Positions 13,630 through 25,300 of a stretch of DNA of 64,000 nucleotides are shown one piece after another. Source of the DNA: Atherinomorus stipes (lineage: Eukaryota; Chordata; Actinopteri; Atheriniformes; Atherinidae); assembly GCA_023101725.1 (NCBI GenBank), contig JALJCO010001078.1, forward strand, positions 620,001-684,000. The letters are read 5' to 3'. The notes beneath the pieces were generated by a model that had not been told where the DNA came from, did no database searches, and was given only the letters and a program-made list of their open reading frames with translations. Both the position numbers and the translations under genes were made by a program. Every line of letters starts with the position of its first letter. Within the stretch, counting starts at the first letter, position 1.

Positions 13630-14725
13630 GAAAGACACATCCATGGTGGCTGGTGAAAAAGTTAAGCTAAGAAGGGTCAAAACATTGGCATGCATCTAGC
13701 AGAGAAAACATCTGTGGAAATGCAGAAACTAAAACTTGGTTAAAGCCTGTTCAACTTACTATTAAAGACAGGAAGGATATTTGGGAACCATCAACTTTCA
13801 GCAAGAAGTGTGGTCAGAAAAACCACATGAATGGTGGTGAACAGTGATCATCTAAATATTTGGTGAACTTAAATAAAAGAGCAACAACAGCAGAGCTAAA
13901 GACTGTTTAATAGTGGAAGTGACATTTCCACGCACACAATATGAAGAAAACTCAATGGATTGGGACCGAACAGCTGTGTAGCCATGAGAAAGCCACTAGG
14001 CAAACTGTAGAAAAAGGCTTTTATTTGCCAGGGAACATAAAGATTGGACTCTGGAGCGATGAGAGAAGGTGATGTAGTCTGAAGAATCCAGATTAACACT
14101 GTTCCAGAGTGATGGGCGCATCAGGGCAAGAAGAGAGATGGATGAAATGACCATCATTCCGGGTGCCTTCTGTGCTGTAAAGCCCGTGGGGGAAGTCTAT
14201 GGTCTGGAGTTGCTGCACTTGGTCAGATCTAGGTTCAGGTCTAGGTTCAGCAAGATTATGTAGTCAAAGAATGACGTCAGCTGATACCTGATTATACTAA
14301 ATGACCAGGTTGTTCCTAAATGGATTTTTTTTCTTCCCTGAAAGTTAGGCCATATAAAAATGACAACACCAGGATTCATCAGGCTCAGATTTTAAAAGGG
14401 TGGTTCAAGAAACATGACACATCATTTTTACACACTGGCCACCACAGAGTCCAGACCTGAATGCTGAACCCCACTGAGAATCTTTGGGAAGTGCTGTAGA
14501 TGACTTTTGCGCAATGGTTGGACTCTCCCATCATCAGTACAAGATCTTAGTGAAAATGAATGCAGCTCTGGATGGAAATAAATCTTGTGACTTTGCAGAA
14601 GCTTCCCCAAACAACGCCACAGTGAATGCTGCTGGAATGAAAGCTAAAGCTAGTCCAACAAAATATTAGAGTGTGAGGCATTTTTATCGTTGGCAACATT
14701 CTTTTTCAGCCAGGCAGTGCATAAT
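13630..14725 (+). mobile_element. Decayed Tc1/mariner transposon
   Basis: The plus strand encodes WPPQSPDLN at 14436-14462, a hallmark block of the DDE transposase of Tc1-like elements, followed in another frame by NLW-type sequence. Upstream stretches (about 13900-14220) resemble the middle of a Tc1 transposase but contain many stops. The right end has the phrase CAGCCAGGCAGTGCA typical of Tc1 ends in fish. No complete frame remains. Confidence 0.65.
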
Positions 14726-15614
14726 GACAGTGGTAAACCCTGATTACCTTCAGGTGAAAATATACAACAATGAATTCAGTATTAGTCCATCAGAATATTT
14801 TTCCTACAGTGTATCTGAAGCTGAAAAAGTTCATTATCTGTGGGAGGACTTGGACCTTATTCCCAATATACAGTAGCCTTGGCTGTTTGATTCTAAAGCA
14901 TAGCAAGGAGCTTCAGCCTGTTTTTTTTTTTTTAATCTGAATCCTAAATAAAGTTCTGCTGTTTCATCACAGATGACAGCCATGCACTGGATATCACCAT
15001 TTTGACGTCAATACTGTCTAAAACTTTCTTCAGATAACACAAGGTGTTGTTCCATCATGCTACAAGCAGATGCAATGTTTGCACATCAAAGTTCACAGAG
15101 GTTAGCCAAACAATTACTGTACTGGACTCCACTTTGCAGTTAAAAACTCTGGCCTACCTGTATTTCTACCAGGATTTCCTAAAAACATTACATCAAGAAA
15201 ATATTGATCATATGCCCTCATAAAAATATAAACTTGCCTGCCTCAAATGAAGATGTTTGGAAACACAAGCAATCATCAGCCCATGTGAGGTTTCAAGTTC
15301 AAAATCACAGCCATCTTTTTTAAGCTTTTTTGATAATCCTGTCTGCAGCTGGTACCGAACTCGGCACCAAGACTCCAATCTGGTATCAGAAAAAGGTGCA
15401 TCTTGATTCAAAAGATGCTATTTAAAAAAAAAAAAATGTTTGATTGTACTTTGCTCTATTCTCTGAGTTTCTAGACAGTATTGAGCTCTTTGTACACATA
15501 TTATCTTATCTTTCTGTTTAGTGAAGGTCTATTGAACTGCATGTCACATGGATAAGGTTAGTGTGTGTGTGCTGGTCTGTGGTGGTCAAAACATTTGAGT
15601 GCAAACAAGAGGAG

Positions 15615-15622
15615 TACATAAG
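15615..15622 (+). promoter_or_regulatory. Possible TATA-like element of leg1
   Basis: TACATAAG lies 60 bases before the leg1 start codon, followed by a short pyrimidine/AG-rich leader. The spacing would suit a TATA box with a short 5' UTR, as expected for a liver-secreted protein gene. The match to TATAAA is imperfect. Confidence 0.25.
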
Positions 15623-15681
15623 ACCCATATTTCAAACAGCTCTTAGTCCAGAGCGTAGACTCGACTCCATCGGCCTCAGTC

Positions 15682-18600
15682 ATGTTGCGTCCGGCGGTCC
15701 TTGGCCTCGTCCTGGCATGTGTGGTGTCTCTGAGTCACACTGCAGTGATTCTGGAAAATGGCATGCCTCTTCTTTGGGCACAAACAACTGCTGAAGTGTC
15801 TGCGCTGCCTTCACAAAATGGAATTCTGACTCCTGATCCCTGGCATTTTCTCAACCGGATGAGTTTTTACCGGCTCCTCATAGCTTCTACAGATACCTAC
15901 ATGGGATCCATGGGGACAGGCCCTACAGACAGTCCACTGTGGGGGCTGCCACTGCAGCTTGGATGGATGCTAACATCAGGTATTGTTATTATTATTTCAA
16001 TCAACAGTATTGCTTCCTTAAAAAGCGACAAAATTAAATTCCTTCATGTCCAGTATGTCTGAGTTTAGAGTCAAACATGCAACCTCGAACTAACTGAGCA
16101 TAAACTCATAATTCCGTGAGCATTTCAACACCAGCTAATGATCTGTGTGTTTTTTCTGCAGGGCGTCTTGCTGACCCAACCGGTGCAACAACCTGTGGTC
16201 TGCAAACAGGAGACACGATGTGCATCTCACCTCAGAGCTGGTGGGGCTGTAAGTATGACAAACTAACATATAAATATGCAGAAACCCAGACAGAGATCAC
16301 TAACCACTGCTTTGTTTCTTTCAAGGTGTAAACTACTTCACCTCTGCACTTCCCTTCCTGTCTGCTGCACAGAACGGCTTTATGGGGGAGGGGGCTCAGG
16401 TACTGCTGTTCTCATGCCATCATACAGATATGAAAGGTCACTATTTAATTGATGATGAAGACTATCATGATGACCATTACGTCAGGTCCAGCTGCAGGCG
16501 CCTGCAGGTGTAGAGGAGTACTGTACGACCTATGCTGACTGTTCAACTCGCTACCCCGATGCCATGTCAAAATGGGATGCCTTTTTCCAGGTATCAGAAA
16601 TATACTAGAACTGGTCCAGAATTAATGTCACAGTTATCTTAACTCTGCAGTTTATTTCTAATGGTCTGTGTCCTTTAAGGCTCTCAAGGCTTCCACTGTG
16701 TCTGCTCTGCCTGATAATGAGAAGAAAGACTCTCTCCTTGGTGTCTATTGGGAAGCTCAAATGGCTTCAACTTACGCCTCTGCAGCATGCAACGCCAGGT
16801 ACTATCTACACAGTCATATAAACTGAGAAATGACTCTTTGAATTGTAAATTTTTACATGTGAGGACATAAAAAAAATATGACTGCAATGAAGTGTTAAGT
16901 TTAGATACACACACAGTTGAACAACAAAAAGATGCTTCAGTTCATTGAGGTTTATAGACATTTGTTTCAGCCCACCTCCCTTAAGCAGCATTTCAAAACT
17001 GATGTCTGGACTTTGCAAAGTCATATCCTGATTCTTTTCTCTTTTAGGCATTTTGTTGTGGATTTGCTGCCGTGTTTGGGATCATTGTCTTGTTGCGTGA
17101 CTCAGTTTCAGCCAAGCTTTAGACAGATGACCTCACATTTGACTCTAGAATACTTTGGTTTACAGATGAGTTCATGTTTGACTAAATGTTTGCAAGATCC
17201 AGGATCCCCTCCACCAAAGCATACATGTAGTTTTTCTGTCCTTCTGGTAGTGCTGTTATCAATTTTAACATTTAACATGTAAACTAGAAACTAAAACTTC
17301 AGAGAGGAAAATCTTGGTTTTGTTTTTGGAATTTTCTCCGTATTGCACAGTCTGAAGTCTAATGGGTGAAGTTTCTCAGATGTTCATCAATACATGCATG
17401 CAAGCTTGATGCATGTATTTACAGTTGTGCTTGAAAGTTTACATACCCTTGCATGAAAGAAAATGCTAAATTCACAATAGTAAATCAAATGATATGAAAC
17501 TGAAAAAGGTACTGTAATAATAAATAAAAAAAAATACTAAATTATAATTTAGTAAAATGAAATATTTATATTGAATTTTTCTTTAAAGAAATAATAACAA
17601 TAATAATAAAAAAAACTGTCCCGGACAAATTAGAGCACCTTGCTTATTTACAGTGGTCAAAATACTTATCAACAGGTGCAAAAGTCTTATTGAACATTAC
17701 AGAAAACACCTGATTGCAGTGATTGCCTCAGAATGGTCAGCATGCATGACTCTCACCTGGGAGTCTGGGGATCAAATCCCACCTGGGCCCTCTGTTGCGT
17801 ACCTTGCCACATTCTGGCGTTCTCTGACGTTGTCCCGGGTGAGAGTCATGCATGCTGACCACTCAGCTGAATGGACATCCCTGTGGCCAAGTAGCCAGGG
17901 CGCATGATCAATCGGAGGCATAGTGACAGGACCCCACACTGTCACATGTTGCTCAACAAAATTTTAGTTCAGGAGCCTCATCATGCTCGTATACCTGTTT
18001 TTTGTTTTTGTTTGTTTGTTTGTTTTTAATATTCCTGTTGCACCACAATATAAAATCAATGTCATGATGTTCATAACATTTTTATTAATTAGTGCTTTTG
18101 TCAATTTCAACATTATTTCACTGGAAGCTGATTTTTTTCTGTCTTAATAGAAGGATATGTAAACTTTCAAGCACAACTATATCATACATAGATACATACA
18201 TGTATACATGTCTCTCTGTGTCTATCTGTGTAGAGCAGCTCTATTTAGCTGCTACCTACAGCCTGTTAACCTAAATGAAAGGTTGGGAAATGATAAAATC
18301 TACCATGGCTGTTATTGTGTGATGAACAAGGATAGATCTGCATTATTTAGCAGAATCATGTGCTTAGTTTTGTGTTTACTGTAAAACAGACTATAGAGGC
18401 TACATGTGATGCTGCTGGGTGCAGGAGGGTCAGTAATAAAAAGTTCTTCAAACTTTAATAAGCAAGAAGTGAATAAATAAATAGGATTTTTTTTATGCTC
18501 TCTTTTTTTAGGCAGAGCCACTACTCCTCTGAAGAGTTGTCATTTGCCAGCAGCTGGTTGAACTCAGCAGAGTATGTGTCTGCAGCTCATTTCCAGGCCA

Positions 18601-19096
18601 GCTTGGACAAGTCTGCAATGTTCCTGACCCCTCTGCCAAGTCGAATTTTACGGGTTTGTACATTTTCGTCTGTTTATTTTATTTACACAAAGCAATTTTA
18701 AAACTTGTACCTACGTAAAGTTTCCGTCTGCTCTGACGTCTAGGAGGGTGATCTGGCTCCTAATATTGCTGATCTCACTCAAGAGGAGAACCACTCACTG
18801 TCTATCTTCTCCTGGATGCGAAACATCAACAACATTCTCGGTAAGATAAACAAAAATACACACATGCATAGCATCACAATTGATTTTTTTAAAAATTTGA
18901 GTGTATAAGGTAATAAGGATGATCATGGTCGTGTCATGAACCAGGTGGGTCGTTGGTGCGTATGTGGAAAAGCTCCATGTGCTCAGTGACCAACAGAGAG
19001 AAAGGCAAAGAGATGTTGGAACAGCTGCTGCTGAATCCCAGCTTCGCCACAAGCACTTTCATGTCCATCATCACTGGAATGACTACAAGCTGCTGA
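15682..19096 (+). CDS. leg1: LEG1-family secreted protein (liver-enriched gene 1)
   Basis: Eight exons: 15682-15979, 16162-16248, 16326-16399, 16486-16590, 16680-16798, 18512-18653, 18744-18840, 18945-19096. Joined they give 357 aa, the usual length for the LEG1/C6orf58 family (DUF781). Residues 1 to about 20 form a signal peptide ending near SLSHTA, so the product should be secreted. The family core is plain: WGLPLQ with GW close behind, GRLADPT, CGLQTGDTMCIS, SWW, and NYFTSALPFLSA. Further cysteines (for example in EYCTTYADC and SMCS) suggest disulphide bonds. In zebrafish Leg1 is a secreted factor needed for liver growth; the biochemical activity of the family is not established. Intron 5 (16799-18511) is enlarged by two Tc1-type elements. 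Only one copy is present here, although some fish have tandem duplicates. All splice sites are GT-AG. Confidence 0.92.
17041..17290 (-). mobile_element. Tc1-like transposase relic in leg1 intron 5
   Basis: On the minus strand this matches the transposase region of the same fish Tc1-like family as the relic at 9966-10420. Plus-strand signatures are TGGGATCATTGTCTTGTTGC, CAGTTTCAGCCAAGCTTTAG and CACATTTGACTCTAGAATAC. The later part is internally deleted and jumps to a TTTAACATTTAACATG block. It is non-functional. Confidence 0.65.
17422..18179. mobile_element. 758-bp non-autonomous Tc1-type TIR element
   Basis: The left end reads CAGTTGTGCTTGAAAGTTTA followed by CATACCCTT; the right end is its reverse complement with about two mismatches over 30 bases (18150-18179). 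Each end is flanked by TA (17420-17421 and 18180-18181), the Tc1/mariner target duplication. The interior has no transposase and instead contains AT-rich sequence plus the tRNA-like foldback at 17724-17872. It sits in leg1 intron 5, just downstream of a transposase relic from a related family. Confidence 0.75.
17724..17872. repeat. tRNA-like inverted repeat (foldback SINE-like unit)
   Basis: Two 24-base arms, 17734-17757 and 17838-17861, are perfect reverse complements, and the match continues imperfectly inwards. Each arm read inward resembles the first half of a tRNA gene: AGCTGAGTGG on the minus strand (A-box-like, within 17859-17869) and an anticodon arm with a GACTCTCACC core reminiscent of tRNA-Glu. 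The plus-strand copy also has a 5-bp stem GACTC/GAGTC (17748-17752 with 17761-17765) and GGATCAAATCC (17769-17779), one base from the B-box consensus. It is not a functional tRNA: there is no acceptor-stem pairing. Confidence 0.55.
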
Positions 19097-19284
19097 GATA
19101 AACACAAACAGAAGAAGGAGACACCAACATCCTCAGAGTGATGGTGGTCACTTTTTCAAATTTTCTTTTTGAACAAAAGAAATGAGAGCTGTCTTCCCCT
19201 GCATGCAGTTTTGGATTACAGTGGTCTTTCATGTGTATTTTTGTCACACCAGCCCTGACTTTTCATGTCATGATTTAAGTCTTT

Positions 19285-19290
19285 ATTAAA
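19285..19290 (+). terminator. Possible leg1 polyadenylation signal
   Basis: ATTAAA 189 bases after the leg1 stop codon, the first good hexamer in the correct strand. Confidence 0.45.
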
Positions 19291-19384
19291 GCTCTTGGAA
19301 CATCTAAAAGGCATAAAAGGCTTCAAAATTTCAGTTTCATGATGTGTAATATAAATAAGCAGTGCACACATGGTGCACACATCC

Positions 19385-19574
19385 AGTCCTCAAGAGCTAC
19401 TATTTTGCAACTTTTGGAGCGTACCTTCTCCAACACACCTGAATCAAATGAATGGCTTGTTATCAGGTCACTGCAGAGCTGAATGACATGTGAGTGAGAT
19501 AATTCAGCCATTTGATTCAGTTGAGTTGGAGAAAGGATGCTCCAAAAGTTGCAGGATAGTAGCTCTTGAGGACT
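19385..19574. mobile_element. hAT-like foldback MITE, copy 1
   Basis: The ends form an inverted repeat of about 36 bases: AGTCCTCAAGAGCTACTATT at the left (19385-19420) and the complement ending in AGCTCTTGAGGACT at the right (19539-19574), with a few mismatches. The interior contains CCAACACACCTGAATCAAAT and GCAGAGCTGAATGACATG, known from abundant fish hAT-type miniature elements. An exact 8-bp target duplication could not be identified. Confidence 0.65.
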
Positions 19575-22272
19575 AGATATGCGCGTCCCTGATAATAGAT
19601 ATTTTTCAGTACAATACTGCCCCCTACTGGTAATATCATACAAACTTTATCTGGTAAGTTTAAAAACGATTACACATACTTTTGATATTGAAATTAGCAT
19701 TTCAGCTAATTAAGCATCCATTTACAGTGAATATGTTGTGTTGCATAGGCACAAGGCATCCAAGTAATAATAAATTAATAAGTTGCAAGGCTAAACTAGC
19801 CTTATGTGATACGCCTGATCATCTTGGATCCTTCACACACTGACTTATTTTTAGCTCATGCCACTGGTTTTTATTCATAAACAGTCTAAAAGTATTTCTA
19901 ATGGCAAGACACATGTAATAGATTTACTAATTCATTAATTACACAAAAACAAGAATCATGAAGAAGTTTTTATTTAACACAAAATGTACCCTTTAACAAA
20001 ATACTACATGATTGACTCAATGTGGTCATGGTATCTTATGAAAATGAAATCTATGACATTTTTTTTCTTTTAAAAAGGAAGACACAAAGGGTCATAATAC
20101 CTGCCATAAAAAAGCAGAAGAAACCCCTCTGCAGGTTATTAACATCATGAATCTATGCTAACTTATGATTGTCAGTGGAAGAGCTATGTTAAATACAAAA
20201 TCACAACAACAATATAACATCCTATCCAGGGTTGCACACTATGTGTGCTTAAATTGAGCTTCATTTCTTCATTTTTTCCTTCTGTTTATGGAAATGAACC
20301 ATAGTTTGTTTGTTTTTTTTCTCCTTTTTTTTTTTTTTTCAAACTTGGTTTTTAGAGAGCATTAAGTTAGTGTCAAATTTTGCTCAGTACAAAAACATAA
20401 ATTACATTGGGTGGGTAAAAAAAACATTTTCTTACTCATTTTTACATGAAACAAGGAAACAAAGAATCCCTATAAACACTGATAAATAGATGCAGATTGG
20501 CCACAATATAATTTGTTGGCTCTACCTGCACATATATCACATGAACTGTGGCAGTTTCCGACCGGATACAGCAGTAAATACTGCTTTAGGTTATAGAGAG
20601 CCTGGAGGTTTGATAATAAACATGTTTGCAATGGTTAATTTACAGCAGTGACCCTCCAGCTGCGTGGAGGGCCGCTCTTTAGGGGCACAAAGGTGTTGTG
20701 TCTTATCTGGGAGTGAAACATGGGGAGACAATAAAAAAGTAAAACCCCTTTTTGTCCCTCTACAGCAGATTCATTGGAGCTATTAAACACAGACATAATA
20801 CTGGAGTAAATAATACTAATAAATGACTGTTCATGTTCACTGAAAAGTGAATGTCCAATCACAGCTTAGCAACCATAACTAAAATTAGCTGACTTGTTCA
20901 GCTTTGGAGTTTTAAACATTTGGAATGGGCATTATCACTCATCGTATTTGGTTTAAAAGAGTTTGTAATGGTTGTTTTGTTTACCTGCTATAAGATACCT
21001 AACATCATAGCAATGTTAATATTTGCGATAAGTTTTAAAATCCACTTATTGTCTCTGTGGTTTATTTGTCAGTAGCTTACTGGTTTAGCTTTAGCTGATA
21101 GGGCTGACAGTAAGTTCAGCTGCTGATGTTCATTTTAGCTCTTTAAAACTGCTGCTGGAACCAAATTAGCACAACATTTTGGGGATTTCTGTATTTGTCT
21201 GGATGCAATTCTAACCCATACTTCAACCAAAACGCCAGAGAATCATTATACATCTTTATGCAACGTTCATGGATTCTTATTTAGCTTATCTAAGTGACAT
21301 AGAAGGTGGGATATGAACAGAAACAGTTTGGGGACCAAAGATTTACAGTAACAATGATCTTCTTGACAGTAACACTGAACTATTATCAGCAATGTATAAA
21401 TAAATGTATCGTTCTATTCCAAAAAAAAAAAAAAAGAAAAAAAAAGAAAAGCGAAACTGTGTCACACCGAGCATCACTGTATCCTAGTAACGCTAAGCAT
21501 ACCAAAAACAGACGCAAATCAAAAACCTCACCATGCTCCAAAAGGACAGAGTCAGAGCTGCTTTATCACCTATTTCCTCTCAGCAGTGGACATAAATTTT
21601 ACAAAGTTTGACAAAAACCTGTGAAAGATGGGATAACGAACACCGAGCCTGTCCAGATATAAAACAGGAATGTTACTGCGAAGTCTAAACAGACGAGAGG
21701 AGTGGAGCTGGAAGGAGAAATTCAAACAAACATTAGTCAAACTCACTCGAGTCCCCCCCCAAACCCCGCTGGAGATATCAAGCAGCAAAAGAAGGAAGTG
21801 ATACAGCTTAAGCAAATGCCTTCCAAATATATATCACAAAATACTCCAATAAGTTTAAATCAGGATTGAAAACATCCAGAGATTTGAACATGTTTGTATT
21901 TCACACACACGTGTACTACACAGTATTGACCGTTATCAGTCTTGCTTTGGCTTTTTGCCGTCTGCTGAGTGGTGAGGTAGACAAATGACCCAACGGCAGA
22001 TCTGCTGCTAGTCGACTTGTGGCGGAGAGAGCATACTGATGGCATTTGCATCTGTCGAGTGTTGCTTGGCTTTATGAGAGGTAGAGGATCTCTGTTCCTC
22101 ACACAGGAAACTGCCCTGAGCCCGCTAATGCACTGGAATGTGTGTGTGTGTGCAGATGTGGGTGTTTTTGATTGTGTCTGAAAGTTTTTTTCCAAATGTG
22201 TTTGCATGTCCAACAGTAAATGTATATGAACATACACATATCTTGTGTGCACATGTGATTCAAGGGGGGGGG

Positions 22273-22340
22273 TTACGCTTCTCCATAGGCTGAGGCCTTG
22301 TCTTTTAACAGGTCCAGACACAAGTGACAGCTCCAGCTTC
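22273..22340 (-). CDS. dpf3: dpf3 terminal exon of the double-PHD (DPF3b) form
   Basis: The acceptor TCTGCAG precedes the exon, which completes the second PHD finger with SWSCHLC and ends [10 protein letters not shown] before TAA at 22273-22275. Its phase fits the exon at 22487-22568 (GAA G joined to GA AGC). The KASA-type tail is like that of DPF3b. Confidence 0.9.
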
Positions 22341-25300
22341 CTGCAGACACACAGACAGACAGACTGAAATTGGTGTCCTCTCACTCTTTTCCATATATAG
22401 CCTTTGCCTGCAGCTTATCCCCAACATACAGCACATATATAATATGAACTAATGTGTTTAATACAACCTGTGAGAGGGGTTCTCACCTTCAGGAGGCTGG
22501 GTCATTGGAGGCTTCAGGCAGTACATGTGATATCCTCGGTCACAGTCGTCACAGAACAGCAGCTGGTCCTGCATTATAAGCACACAGTCAATATCATAAC
22601 CCATACAGCATCAAACTCAGTATGTCAATTCATAACAACTGATTCTCACATATGTATCAGCTACAATATTGTCTTTCAGAGTTCATTACAGTGCATTATA
22701 TTGTCTTTGACAGCCTGAATGTAGGTTGGTGGAAGAAAAACAAGTCAAACTTGGTGCTTCAAAGCTGATTCAAAGTGATCAGTGACATTTCTGGAGCTCA
22801 AGAGGACGTGCAAGTCTCTATGATACATACATCATTCTCTGAGGTGCCACAGAGGCTGCAAGACTTGCACTCGATGCATTGCCACTGGTATGTCCTTACT
22901 GCCTGCATCATGTTTTCAGTGAACTGTAGGCATGTAGGGTGACCTGCAGAGGGGCGGTGAGGTAAGAAGCAAGACGAAGATAAAGGGAGAGAAAGGAAGA
23001 AAGAGTGGAGTGTTTTAGAGTAAATTTAAGTCTTAAGTGATGCCTTTGCTTTACTCATTAAAATGTTTTCTGTCACTTGCAGTGAATGAAGGTGCATTTC
23101 ATCTGAACTTGAAAGTCAGAATTTCTTAGTTAACAGTAGGAAAAAATGAACTCGAACACACCCTCAAAGCCGAATTCATGACATTCACAAACTGCCTGGG
23201 ATGCAGACAAGTTGAACTCCAACCACAATGTCGACATGTAAATAACGTGATACAGATGCTTGTGACACAAGAGGTTGCGTCCGCAAAAACAAAAGAAGCA
23301 CAGCCAAGACACTTTTCATCACCTTTCCATGAATTTGCAACACAAGAAGAAACGCATTTGATATAAACTGATTAGCGATGACATTAAAATCTCCAAAAAC
23401 AGCTCTTCTTTGCGGGAACTTGTTGGGACCTTTGGGGGCATCCTGTGGTGACACTGCTGATATTCTTGGTGTTGTGGATTGCAGGATGAGAAATTTGTGG
23501 ATTGGGCTTGTTCCTCCTGCGGATACTTGATTGGATTTACTGGAAAAGGCCATATTAACTTTGTCCTGATTGGTTTGTCTTAGGAGGGACGGTGACACTT
23601 TCCCAAGCTGTGGTGCCATTAAATTCACATCCACATGAATGCCAGATGAAATATTACATGATAACAATGTTAACAATGTTATGTTCTTCACATCACTTGT
23701 CCACTGCTTCAATGATATGACTGATCAAAGTCGAACTGGAGATGTGTTTTGTGGCTTCTAGCAGCCTATCATTTGAACTGTTATGTTCTAATCAATGGGA
23801 TATCAATGAGCCATTATCAGTGATAAGCTTATCTATGTATATCTGGACTGGCAGAGCAGCCATAAACATTGATTACCATCCCAATCAGACACTGATGGGT
23901 GAATACAAAAAAAGGCATGACCTGACCACATATAAAAGTCTTCCTAATAAGTCCAAAAACTGCAGTGGAGGAGAAATTATCTATGTAAATATCAACCCTT
24001 CACTCCAGGCATTTGCTGACGACTAAAAACTCATCTGTTCATTTAAATTTATTCATATTTATACATCTGTTCACATGAAAATCCATCCCTTCCGAGCTTG
24101 ACTTGGCTTTGATGCAAATTAGGCCCACCATAATCTCCACAGCTGGCCTCCCTTCTCTCATCTCCTTTTAAACAGTGTACTCTTTGGCTTAACAACATTA
24201 ATAAAGAACGACAAATCTATTGTTAATGTTATATAAACCTTGTTTTTGATTCTGGATTTGGATTCCTTAGGTAAGATTTTTGTTTTTTTTATCAAACTCT
24301 TGGGAGATAAATCCTCGTTTCATTTATACATTACAGTTCCAAGTTGAAAAGGCTAGGCTTAATTCACACAGAATTTACTCGGATATTTCTTTAACCGGAG
24401 GAAGTTTTAATGGATACTTTAACAGTTTAAATGAAAAATACTTTAATTTATTTGTTTATTTGAATTTCCCTTCTGGGATAAATAAATAGAAACCAATAAA
24501 CAACAGGTAGCAGAATGAGAATTCCTTCTTAGTGTCAACAAATGAGGCGATGGCTCTTACCTCCTAAATTTCCAGTCCTCTTTAGCTATTTGAGTGGGTT
24601 AAATATCCATGTGTAAGCCGTTCCCTGTCAAGTGCTTCTTTCCACATAGATTCGTAATCCTGCAGTCCAGAATATTTGCCTTTATGGTCCAGAGTAACTA
24701 AGGATTTAGCAGTGATGTCTTGTCTATTATATTAATTATCTGGCACAAGCAGTCAAGGAGTTTTTTGTTTGTCTGATTGCTTGGTTATTAAAATCATCAC
24801 TGCAGGATCCATGAGTGTAGTGAAAAAGAAAAAAGAAAAAAAAAAGTTAATTCATCCCAGATAGACAATTTTTTTTAAAAAAAAGTTACAGATGATCTTT
24901 AATACAAAAAAAATAAAAAAAATCATAAATGTCTTCCAAGAGTTGAAACAGTAGATTTGTGTTTTTAGCTTCAGCCAAAGCCATGTGAGGATTTGGCTTT
25001 TAAGTCCTTCAGTGTTGCAGAGTTAAAGTTCTCGCTTAATTGTCACGAAGTCCAAATTCTCCCGATGTCCCGTTATCAGCTGTCAGGGACGGCCTCGGAG
25101 TCTGAAAACAAAACATCTTCCAGCTCTGCATCTTCAAAGCCATGAAACGTGGACCCATCGCTGTCTGACGCGTTGCCAAACAATTCTTCGAGCGCACTCC
25201 CATCCTGCTTCACTCCTCCTCTTCCAGCTACCATGAAAACATCAGTGTCAGAGCAGCACAGACAAGCCCATACTTTCTTGCAGCTGTTCTAGCAAACTCA

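Larger units (their letters stand above)
11266..15681. other. Intergenic region between syntaxin-like gene and leg1
   Basis: The two genes are transcribed away from each other, so both promoters must lie here. The syntaxin transcript may have non-coding 5' exons, possibly near 13020-13140, but none can be fixed from sequence. A decayed Tc1 element occupies about 13630-14725, and a TA dinucleotide run lies near 13319-13334. Otherwise the DNA is AT-rich and I see no conserved protein-coding exon. Confidence 0.5.
19097..22272. other. Convergent 3' flanks of leg1 and dpf3
   Basis: The leg1 3' UTR follows its stop at 19094-19096, and an ATTAAA at 19285-19290 is a plausible polyadenylation signal. 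The dpf3 3' UTR must lie in the right part; a minus-strand AATAAA at 19969-19974 is one possible end and would give a UTR of about 2.3 kb. A hAT-like foldback lies at 19385-19574. No coding exon is visible. Confidence 0.45.

Noticed and set aside
14223..14250. Short tandem copy of a CTAGGTTCAGGT-like unit
   Set aside because: Only about two units; likely chance or local slippage within the decayed Tc1 element.
21860..22384. A 174-codon minus-strand frame with several Cys and His residues
   Set aside because: It overlaps the dpf3 terminal exon in another frame, and its translation resembles no known protein. The true coding frame here is the short exon 22273-22340.
22052..22384. The repeats around 21.4-22.4 kb considered as a CRISPR array
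   Set aside because: There are no evenly spaced direct repeats with unique spacers, and the setting is a vertebrate gene.
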